Source: Archegozetes longisetosus (lineage: Eukaryota; Arthropoda; Arachnida; Sarcoptiformes; Trhypochthoniidae). Taken from it: a stretch of 64,000 nucleotides of DNA. How positions within the stretch are numbered: the first letter of the stretch is position 1; each line of letters begins with the position of its first letter. Location: NCBI GenBank assembly GCA_018873245.2, contig JAEMBT020000007.1:4147129-4211128 (forward strand). The letters are read 5' to 3'. Below the pieces are notes generated by a model. It was not told where the DNA came from. It saw only the letters and a program-made list of their open reading frames with translations, and made no database searches. Positions 49,500 through 59,700 of the stretch are shown here, piece by piece. The position numbers were made by a program, and so were the translations under genes.

Positions 49500-49800
49500 A
49501 CGTGATCCTGCTGCTCAGCTCTACGTAAGATGTTACCACAAGTTGGACAATTGTAAAGCTCAGGGCCATCAGGATCAACTAACAACCTCATTGCCTTGAG
49601 CTATACAATGACCATAGCGTCGGTCCAGCCGAACGCACTATCAAAATAGTTAATTTACTAAAATCTATGAATAAACTATCATCAGTTGATAAACTTTTAT
49701 TAGTAAATAAATTCGGAGTCAAACTAGTATTTACCTTATTAGATTCAGGAATACTATTTACAATTCTTAAGTTAATTTGACCAGAATTATGACTAGTTTC
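49500..49800 (+). pseudogene. Possible retrotransposon gag-protease relic
   Basis: A slightly GC-richer stretch. One frame reads RCYHKLDNCKAQGH, loosely like a damaged zinc-knuckle region. About 130 bp further on another frame reads KLVFTLLDSGILFTILKL, resembling a retropepsin active-site segment (LLDSG). Frame changes and stops separate them and no terminal repeats were found. The resemblance is weak; chance is possible. Confidence 0.22.
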
Positions 49801-50495
49801 TCGATGCTGGTGAGTGCACTCAGAAAGGGCGTTTGATTTCTATGTCTAACGTTGAGACGACAGAACGCTAAAGGCATAGAAGACTGAAGAATCACAACTT
49901 CGCTTTTGAGGTCGACCACGCTTCTTCTAGCCTTCCATATCAACAGAAAGATGAATCAATCTCTTTTAGCATGCCTTTATATAGCCTTGGTTTGAATAAG
50001 TGGGCCAATGATAGTTAATACAGGGTCTTCAGTTTATGCAAAAGGACCAGATATATCTTCAAAGCCAGATTTTGAGGCATAAAAAATAATTATAACTTTT
50101 CTTAATGATTCTTGCATCAATCGATTTTTCTTGTCAATACTATCAATTTGACTCATAGTAAGATTTCTATTAAGTTCTGCCTATCCGGTAATAAAATTGT
50201 AAATTTCTATATAAAAAAGGAGCATATCTATTTAACCAATAGGCGTAGTATGACGATTCCCGCATCAATCGGTTTGTCTTGTTGAGTACTATCGATTTGA
50301 CTCCCCCCAGATTATTATGAGCTTTTCGACCGTTTAGTACCTCTCAACCATTGCCTTTTATAGAAGAGTTCGCTGGTGACTTTCTATTATTATCAGGTAT
50401 TGAACCGTACGCAGTTGAGCCCTAATTTACTGTTCCGTATGGGTCTGGTTTTACCGATAGTTATCAGATCCACAGTTACACAGATGAATACAGGC

Positions 50496-50873
50496 GAATG
50501 GCTGTGTAACGAATTCGAAACACCCGTTATTATTATAGTTAATTGATTTTTGAAGAATGATTCAAAATTTCAATAGCTCATAACACTTGAAGAGCTCAAC
50601 TGATATGCATAAGAATTATGTGATATTTCTGGAAAATGTGTGTGAAGACTTGAAATAATGTGCATATCGTCAATGTTCATGGGTGGACCTGTTGGAACAG
50701 ATAATGATAGGCACATTATTTTAAAGGTTTCTCACAGTTTCCAGTAATATAAGTCTGAAGCATATCAGGTGAGCGCTTCAAGTGTTATGACCTCTGGAAA
50801 TTTTGAATACCGCTCTTTAAAAATTAATTAACCATATGATAACGAGTATTTCGAACCCTCTATATAGCCATTC
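50496..50873. mobile_element. Hairpin element family 2, copy A (378 bp)
   Basis: Inverted arms of about 180 bp. Left gaatggctgtgtaacgaatt; right, reverse-complemented, gaatggctatatagagggtt. Both continue with ttaatt(g/a)atttttgaag-like sequence and cataacacttgaag(a/c)gctca. The centre carries tgcatatcgtc / gataggcacatta near the loop. It is homologous to 52240-52640. Confidence 0.8.
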
Positions 50874-51272
50874 ATCGGTTTTTAGATTGTCGGTCTGGTT
50901 GCTGTCATTGAAAAATTCGATATCCAATCACTATTACAAGATAATAGTCCTATCCATAAGACATGCCGTCATGAATTGGTTTCAGGGGGACTTTACTCTT
51001 GATCAAGTTATGTCTGTTTATGCAAGATCTCCCGATTTTAACCCAGCATGCATGGACTCATGCTAAGGTTAATGTCAGATAAGTTGTGAGCTACCAGTCA
51101 GAAAACGAGTTATGGCTAGCAATATCTGAAGTATGGTTGAGATACGTGAAAATGTTTAAACATTCGCATAATATTTGTTCGCATAATTCTCTCTAAAACA
51201 GATTATATGAAGCATTTTGACCGATGGTAGTGTCACTAAACATTAAATTTAATCCTATATAATTATTGATTA

Positions 51273-52916
51273 ACGCTTCAGTGGAACCGTGGCTAAAAAA
51301 TCTGCCATTTTTACTTTGAATTTTTATTAAAAATCGCAGGTTCGTGTCACACCTGAAAATTTTTAGGTATTCTCAGAAAAGTTTCTGGCTATCGAATGGT
51401 ATAATTCTTTTATTTTAAATTCAATTTAATTAGTTTTTAACTTATTTTAAACTAACTACGACTAGAATTTTTCAGCCACGAAACATTACTATTCTCGTAT
51501 AACATTTCAGTACTTTTCTTCAATTCGAGTCCTGGGGAGAGGCTTACTTTACAGTCATAGTGTACTGTAGCGAAGCTTGAGAATCAGGAGTTTTGCGTCA
51601 CTATTTCTCTATCAAGCATGACACGAGCTTTCAATATTGACAGCTCATATCAAAGGCTAAAATAGCAACTGAAAATTCAGTCGAACTATAAGGCAATTAT
51701 TATCGACGTATTTACCATGTAGAATTACCATCTATTCTCCATTTGAATTCTGTACAAAATATATCACAGGGGTTACCATTGTATATTTTCTTAGAATTTA
51801 TTATCCTTTAGTTGATGTCTATCAGTAATCTATTACATCATTTAATTGATCAATATTTATTATTATTAATATATATACTGAAACAGGAATACTTTTGCTT
51901 AGTTTAAAAAATTCAAGACAGTATGAAATAAATTGTAAACTCCAATCATAGGTATTTTGTTATAAAGAAATATTAATAAAAAACTATTCAAAAGTTTGTT
52001 CTTTATGAGTGATGCAATGTCAGAAGAAATAATCTAAATAAGACAAATAATTATGATTTCAATTTCGTTATCCTAATTAAATATCAAATGTTTGATTTAA
52101 TTTCAGTTCTAGTTATAGATCCTGTACAATTACTGTTCCTGTCTGTACACCTGTACACTGAGCGCAATCCTGTACAGGTGTTAAGCCTATTACAACGTGG
52201 TATTTATAACGGTGAGACTCGTGGCTGATTAGTTTGTGTGAAGTTTTAAAAAATGGCTGTATAGCGAGTTCTAAACATTCGTCATCATACAGATAATTGA
52301 CTTAAAAAGTGGTGTTTAAAGTTTCAAAGACTTACAACTCTTGAAGCGCTCAACCGATATGCTTAAGACTTGTATTTCTAGAATCTGTGTGCAAAAACCT
52401 TTGAAACGATGTGCATATCATCATCTGTTCCAATAGGTCCATTGATGAATATCGGTGATATGCACATCATTTTAAAGGTTTTAGCACAAAGTTTCCAGCA
52501 ATATAAGTCTTAAGCATATCGGTTGAGCTCTTCAAGAGTTGTAAGCCGTTGAAACTTTGAATACCACTCTTTAAAAATCAATTAAATATATAATAATGAG
52601 TGTTTTAAACGAGTTATGCAGCCATTCAAATAAAAACTTCAATTGGTGTATCTCTGTATTTCATCGCTTTGAAACTATACTGTCGTATCTGTAATGTTAT
52701 TTGAGTGAGATATATGCCAATATAGTTCAAAAGCTCCTATTTACCATCGTGCCATGAGGTCAAAGTATTTACGTCTTTGCCTTTACTTGTTTAAGATGCC
52801 ATAAGTTAAACAATACATAGGTTCCTAATAACCCTTAGAGTGACTTTAGACTTGCCTAAAATTTTTCAGGCACGAGCACCAATAGTGAAAGTTCTCAAAC
52901 CGTTCCACTGAAGAGT
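51273..52916. mobile_element. 1.64-kb TA-flanked element with nested hairpin
   Basis: TA occurs on both sides (51271-51272, 52917-52918). Inverted termini: left acgcttcagtggaaccgtgg, right (reverse-complemented) actcttcagtggaacggttt. Weaker pairing follows further in (cctgaaaatttttagg against cctgaaaaattttagg). Subtracting the nested hairpin leaves about 1.24 kb, the size of a Tc1/mariner element. No transposase frame survives. Confidence 0.55.
52240..52640. mobile_element. Hairpin element family 2, copy B (401 bp)
   Basis: Same family as 50496-50873. The outer ends gaagttttaaaaaatggctg and, reverse-complemented, gaagtttttatttgaatggc pair and lead into aaagtttcaaagacttacaa, cttgaagcgctcaaccgata and tgcttaagacttgtatt. 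The loop region near 52430 carries tccattgatgaa. It lies inside the 51273-52916 element, so it inserted later. Confidence 0.8.
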
Positions 52917-53411
52917 TAGATATCTATTTGTATAATTATTTTTCTAAAATTTTTAACTTTGATTATTGATTATTTGATCAACTTTTAATAAGATAAAATG
53001 TAATCAAAACTTTACTGACAACTTTTCATTTATTTTTTGTTAACCATACCTTTTTCGTTTAGACAGTACTTAATGACTCGTTGTTTGACACTTTTGGACA
53101 CAAGTTTAGCAAATGAGAAAATTTTCTATAAGTTTACAACACAGATCACTAAATCTTAGAAACTTTAAAACAAAAATAATTATAAAATCTGTTGATAAGT
53201 TTGATCTGAAGCGACTAAAAATGAAATTCGTTTTAATGTTTTGTTCTTTATATCAAGCCTTTACTCGTTTATTAATACTTAATTTTAAGTCACAAGAATG
53301 GAACTCTCTTTGCCAAGTTCACAGTGGAGACCACGAATCTCCAATCAATAAAAATACTTTAAATGTAGTGGATTCTACTCTAAACATAAATTTTTAAAAT
53401 TATGACAAATA

Positions 53412-53445
53412 TTAGGTTGATTAATAAGTCTTTATCACTATTCAA
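53412..53445. mobile_element. Possible mariner terminal remnant
   Basis: The sequence ttaggttgattaataagtct after TA resembles mariner termini (TTAGGTTG...ATAAGT). No matching far end or transposase frame was found. Confidence 0.3.
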
Positions 53446-54490
53446 ACTTTATTAAGAAAAGTTTTTGATACAAAATTCATATTCTTTGAAAATTAGTTAG
53501 TAGCCTTCATCGCATTCAATTTCTCATCATATAGTCATAAAATATTTTTAACTTCTAAGAAATTTATAGTGAAGGATAATCCAAACAAGGATCAATCTAA
53601 CAACTTTGTAAACAGTAAGGTTCAGAATAACGGACACACTGGTAATCAACTAAATGTGCTCTATAGGCCAAATTAAAACTTAAATAACTTCCAAAACTTG
53701 TCATTACTATAGTCCTCTAGTAATGAACAAGTTTTTTAAATGATCGTTTCGAAAATCTTTTAACATCTTACTTTGAAGCTCATTTTTGCTAACTCGTGAA
53801 CTTAATTAGTATTTTATTACTCCAAAATTATTCTTTAAAACCTTTCTATCTTAACATATTGTAATTAATAACGTTTCACATGTCAATCTTATAACTAAAC
53901 TTAATCGTTTTATTTATCAATTAGTGCAACAAAAACCTACGAAAACATGACGTTTGAAGTGAACTCAAATTTCATGAACATTTTTAATAGTTAGAATCTA
54001 GTGGCGTAACCCAGATTTATCACATTTAAATAAATTTCAGTATTTCTACGAACTTAAACCACCGTTTCTACCCGGAATTTTTAGTCAATATTTGAGCATT
54101 GATTTATTAATAATGAAAATCCTATCTTTTCTAAGCTTACATTAATTATTTTTGTGAAACTGTCAAAACTTCATTTAACTTATTGTTGAACATAATAAAA
54201 ATTTTGACCATTTTCCATGATTCACCTCTTCAGCTCGTATTTAAACTTTAATTTTAAACATGACCTTTCTCAGTTTTACAGATGATTTCAATTTGTCAAA
54301 TTTAGCAAAACAAAAAATACTTGATTCGGAAGTGAATCGAAAACTTATTAAGTAATGGGGAAAATCTAAAATATAACTTCTCTCAAATCTATATGTATAT
54401 CTAATGCTTTTAATCTATCTATAGAAGCGTCAAAGGTATTAATCCATCAGAGTTCATTATAAAAAAAATTTATGTCAAGACTAATAACAA

Positions 54491-54764
54491 AGGGTCACTG
54501 GGGTGTAGTGGTCATGTAGTGGTCAGCGAGTCGAACCTTGGGGTGGAGGTCCCAGGTTCGAACCTCGTGGTCGCTATGCTTCTTTGACTGCGACATGCTG
54601 GCCCCATGTCCTCGGTTATAACCGCTTTTGGCCCGATGTGCATGCCCCGCCCGACCGCCTCGAAAAACTCACTCTGTAAATGGGGCTCGAGTGAGTCTCC
54701 CTAAGGGGAGTTGGGCTCGCGTTAGTCTCCCGAAAGGGAGGGAAACGCACGCAAACGAACGAAC
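54491..54764 (+). mobile_element. tRNA-derived SINE with 12-bp target duplication
   Basis: A 274-bp GC-rich island in AT-rich DNA. It is bounded by direct repeats gactaataacaa at 54479-54490 and 54765-54776. The 5' part carries a box A-like tagtggtcagcg (about 54515-54527) and a clear box B ggttcgaacct (54555-54565), as in a tRNA-type RNA polymerase III promoter. A tRNA-unrelated body follows, with a roughly duplicated unit (ggctcg.gt.agtctccc..a.ggga). The tail ends in acgcacgcaaacgaacgaac instead of poly(A). It folds poorly as a true tRNA. Confidence 0.85.
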
Positions 54765-55510
54765 GACTAATAACAATCTGAAACGAGTATCCGCTTGCGA
54801 TCATAAGAAATGAGGCGAAAAACTCAAAACAGTACTTTAAAACATTAAAAATAAAAATGAAATTTTGAAGTATGACCTAACTCATGGAAAAGTTATGAGA
54901 CTTTTACTAAATTTTTAGAAGTATTATGTAATATGAAGTTAAGACAAGTTCACAATAGATGCAACGAATTTAAGACATTCTTAGAACCAGATGTTTAGAA
55001 GATATTAGCTTTCAAAACACAATCAACTATTCAATAATTTTGTTTGTATTCATTGTGAAAAAATACTTTATAATAAAACTAAACTTATGAATCATGAAAA
55101 AGATGACAATTTATACAAAAAAATGAAGAAATCAAGGAAAATGACTTATTAAAGCAATAAAATCACCTTTGGCTGAGGAGCAGACTTAATAGTAAATGCA
55201 ATGAACATATATTTTGAATTACTCTGGCTTTTAAAATTTAATTTCTAGAAAGATGCATAATAAAAATACTTGTAATGAAAAAAGAGAAAATTTGCTTAAA
55301 TATTCATATTTTATTTTCTAAATTTCACTACGCGATATTTTCTTTGCATCCCAACTAAAGACAGCCCAAATGATGACTGAACATCATCAGCGTTCGTATA
55401 TTAGATTACAAATGATTATATCATTTTCGAAGATCAAAACTTTTCAGTATTTAAATCAACTATTTCAGTTAAACTATTTATGATATGAAGGCATAGAATT
55501 TCTCGTTCGT

Positions 55511-55512
<2 letters not shown>

Positions 55513-55561
<49 letters not shown>
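55513..55561. repeat. (GT)24 microsatellite
   Basis: About 49 bp of uninterrupted GT preceded by a short cgtt run. It is likely polymorphic and capable of Z-DNA formation. Confidence 0.95.
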
Positions 55562-55564
<3 letters not shown>

Positions 55565-55576
55565 ACATATATCATA

Positions 55577-56645
55577 TGAATTCAAATCAGTAAAATTGAC
55601 AGTTCCCTATAATTTGTTGAAACATATTAATGACTTTAGGTTCTGTAGTCATTAGCAAATAAATTCATGTCAATTAAAGCAAGCCTTAATATAAATTTTA
55701 AATGAAATATATTGTCTATTTAATCACCTTTGTATCGATCGAATTTGTTGCACTAATGATTTAAATTACAGTCACTACTCTAACACATCAGGCGTCATTT
55801 TGAAATACTTAATGAATTTTTAAACTAAAGTACATTTATTTCTATGACGACATTTTTAAACCAAAACAAACCGAGATATCTACGAGAAATACCACATAAT
55901 GTCAAGTGCATTTTGAGAAGTATATAAAGTTTTTTACATATAAACAGCGATTTTGAAATTCGAACATACCAGTTTGTCCTAACACAGATCTTTAGGAGAT
56001 TCTCATTTTAAAATGTTTTACAAATGCATAGCTAAAACATTAAGTTTTACATTAAAAGTCTTATAGATTTTTGTTGAAACATGATAATTGAAAAACTTGT
56101 AATCTTTCTGTCAGATTCTAAACTAGCTATAGATTCTTTCTGCAAAATTCTGTGACTTAATTTGAAAATTAGCCGTAAATCTATGATTTTCATTTTGTGG
56201 ATTGTAAAATCAGAGAGAATAGTATTACTTCAGTTTAATATTGTATGAATTCAAAACAAATTAAACCACTCTTAGAATAAAATTGACAGTTTCTATAGTT
56301 CGGCGAAATTAATAACTTTAGCTTCTGTAGATATTTGCAGATGAATTCATGTTAGTTAAAGTAAGATATAATATAAATTTTAAGCGAAATGTATAATAAA
56401 ATTGTGTTAAGCAGGTACAAAAGATGAACCTTTACTTAATCATATTTTTATTGATCGAATTTTGGTCTTATATGCTAATAATTTAGGTTACAGTCACTAA
56501 TCTAAAGCATTAGATGTAATTTGGAATATCTTATGAATTTTTAAACAAAATTACATTATTTCTATGGAAAATTTTTTGAAACCAAAACAAGCCGAGATGT
56601 CAACAAGAGATACCACAATGAAAAGTGCATTTTCATAAAACTTAA
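55577..56645. repeat. Diverged direct duplication upstream of the ionotropic receptor gene
   Basis: Two collinear copies, about 55577-55930 and 56246-56645. Shared blocks in order: aaaattgacagtt, gctt/ggttctgtag, aattcatgt.a.ttaaag, taatataaattttaa, cagtcacta.tctaa, tgaatttttaaac, ccaaaacaa.ccgagat.tc, gataccaca and agtgcatttt. The second copy ends just before the receptor's first exon. The first is followed by tatataaag (about 55922-55930), a TATA-like motif. Confidence 0.6.
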
Positions 56646-56707
56646 ACCGCACAGTATATTCAGTGATCTACTTTCGAACAGTCGTGTGATTTGACTATTC
56701 ATCTGAA

Positions 56708-59700
56708 ATGCTAAATTTCAATAAAAACAGTTGTGTTAATCTAACATCAGACAATCAAATCGTTAATATAACTCAAAGTTCGAATGCATTCTTGATCGAT
56801 ATTTTATCGAATGTGTGGCCTCCGATCGTACAATATGATGAACAACTCATTATGAACAATACAGTTCTCATTTATCAATGGTGTGGTCCTCTTATTTTCA
56901 TGATGCTAGAGTTTGCCAAACGAATAAAGGCCAAGTTATTAAGCTTCTTATCTATTAATTTAAAACATTAACTTGAAGTTTTTATCTGTTTTCATTCAAA
57001 TTCTGAATATTATTCAATTCCAGTCTTAGATTTTACCCACAAACGAAAGATCTAATGGATCTTTACGAAGACTATATTACAAATGGTAAAGAACATCCAC
57101 ATATCGCGCTGTTCCCACTTGATCCGGCAACCATTGATGGCAACTTCGCTACTGTGGGAGGAAGAAATTCACGATACGTTGAATACGATGAAAAATCATG
57201 TGTTGTTTCGAGAACAATAAAGAGTAAGTAACAATTTTCGAGAGGAACTATTTAAGACTGATTTTTTTAACAAGAGAAATCTAACTTTTATAGTATACAA
57301 CTAACATTATCATGTGATAAGCCGATATTAATTTTTAGTTAGTTCATTATACTAATACATTCTGGCCAGCCAGTTCAACCTTTTCTTGATTATTTCCCAG
57401 TCTCTCCCAGTCCTCAATAGATTAGGATTACTGGGACTAAAGGGGTGGAACAATAATAATAGAGAGGGATATTTGATAGCACATAACGACAGGAGTAGAA
57501 ATATAACTAAAGCAGCTCCCACTTTACTTGCTTTGCCCATTTTGAGAATTTCTTTCATCCGATTTCTGAGTAGGTAGGTCATTGACGAGATCTAGTGATT
57601 TTTGTCAATCATTGAGAAAGATCAGTCCATATTACTTTCATAGATAATCCTCATTCATGAAATATGTTCACTTTGATTAACATCACTTCGAATTCATTTT
57701 TAAATAAACAGTTTGTAACAAAAATAAAGAACTACTTAAAAATTTTTTAAATCATTTTCATCTAATACCATCCCTTCTTGAAATTCCACCTATAACTACT
57801 GAGGATAGAAATTTTGATCGCATTTTAGACCTGCAAATGCTCTCTTTAATGAAATAGTCTCAAACAGGTTACACGTCCCTAAAGTTTATAATAATCCACA
57901 AAACTCTTTATTTATAAGATTTTAAAATATTATTTTCATCGATAGTAATCATTTAAATCAACTTAATTAAATTATGTATAGCCTTTTATATAATTTATAC
58001 ATTAAGGAAATATGTACTTTGAAGATATAATGTTTAGCAAGCGGCGTTAGTTAAAGAAACGGTTATTAAGTTTTCAAAATCATGCTGAAACTCTGCAACA
58101 ATACAAACAAAACGAACATAAACATGATTTCGATTGGCTTTTAAAAACCATTACATACCTATATATTTATCAGTATCACTTGACAAACAAAAAATTCTCA
58201 AGCCACACCAACTTCCGACGAAGTCTAAGCTCCACCCAAAAAAATTGAGCCACGCCCATCAAAATGTCCTTAAATGTTCTTCCAAGTACACTGGTTAAGA
58301 ATATGAAAACAGATTCTCGAAATTCCTTCTGGGGGTGGAGTATCGAGCATTCAAATTTCCGTATTTCGCGCATAAAAAATTACTTCAAATATTGTTTCAA
58401 TGATATGATTCAACGAATTTCTTAAAATATTAAATGGTTAAATAGTTACACACAATTTAAAAATATATTTTGCATATTTCAAAAAGAACTGAGTTTATGC
58501 ATGCAAATCATAAAGTTCAATTATTTTATTATATTTATTGCACCAATAAAATTTTCAAGATTTAATGAGCATATAAAAATAAAGATAAAAATCTAAAAAA
58601 TTTTATCGACTGCTTTATTAAAATTTCCTCAGAGAACGGGGTTATGAATTTTTGAAGTTTCTGTATTTATCATCTTCATTCCATTTGTTTCGTTATCAGA
58701 AATATCAACCAGAATGGCGATAGATTCAGACGTTTTCTCAAAGACATGCATGCTTTATACCCATTCGATGCTGCACCTTGCTTTCAGCTGGCACTTTCAG
58801 CTGCAGTTCCGATCAATCCTCCATCAGTTCCTAGGATTGGTTTAGGTTCTGACAAAGAAATACAGTTTGACAATAATTTAGATTTCGAAGTTTGTAATTA
58901 AACTTGATAATCTTTCAAACATGTAAATAATTCTCGAAACTTTCTAAAATTTAAAATTTAAATACCCTATAAAATTAAAATAAAGTACATAAAATAAGCT
59001 CGATAAATTTCTTACGTTTCTAATCTTTATTTTGAAAAGCTTATTAAATCTTGAAATTTATATTGATGTAATAGATACAATAAAATGATCTTAATATTCT
59101 TAAATTGTGTGTAACTATTTAAATATTAATATTTAATATTTTATGAAATTCGTTGAATCATATCATTGAAACAATATTTGAAGTAGTTTTTTTTATAAGC
59201 AAAATATGGAAAATTTGAATATTCATAACTCCCCCCTCCCCAGAAGGAATTTCGAGAATCTGTTTTCATATTCTTAACCAGTATACTTGAACGAACATTT
59301 AAGGAAATTCTTGTGGGTGTGGCTCGAGACTTTTGTTTGCCAAGTGATACTGATGATAAATATATAGGTATGTAATAGTTTTGTCAGCTTCTCGGAAAAG
59401 TAAAAGCTAATCCATGATTTCTTTATCCTTAACTGATTCATGATCATGATGATAATGAAATCATGTTTCAAGTGAGGTACCAAAATGTTCAGCTCGGTGA
59501 ACTGAATCCAACGATGTATCACACTTGGGGGTGCGGTGTCAGTAACTCCTTTAGACCCGAACCCTCCCTTTCCCCATTGATTTACTTTAATTTTGTTTAT
59601 ACAAATAAATGAGTACTTTATTGTGTATCTGTCTCTGACTGTATTAAACACTTTATACTTTCGCGGGAAAAACAGTTAGGTAAAACGTTTCTATAACAAT

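Larger units (their letters stand above)
46296..56707. other. Transposon-rich intergenic cluster
   Basis: No host gene is recognised. The stretch holds foldbacks at 46751-47042, 50496-50873 and 52240-52640, a hAT-like element 47187-48370 with a nested foldback, a 1.64-kb TA-flanked element 51273-52916, a SINE 54491-54764, a GT microsatellite 55513-55561, a possible retroelement relic near 49500-49800, and a diverged direct duplication 55577-56645 before the ionotropic receptor gene. Confidence 0.6.

Noticed and set aside
54491-54580. A functional tRNA gene.
   Set aside because: Box A and B are present but no acceptor-stem and cloverleaf pairing could be laid out, and the segment is the head of a SINE with target duplications.
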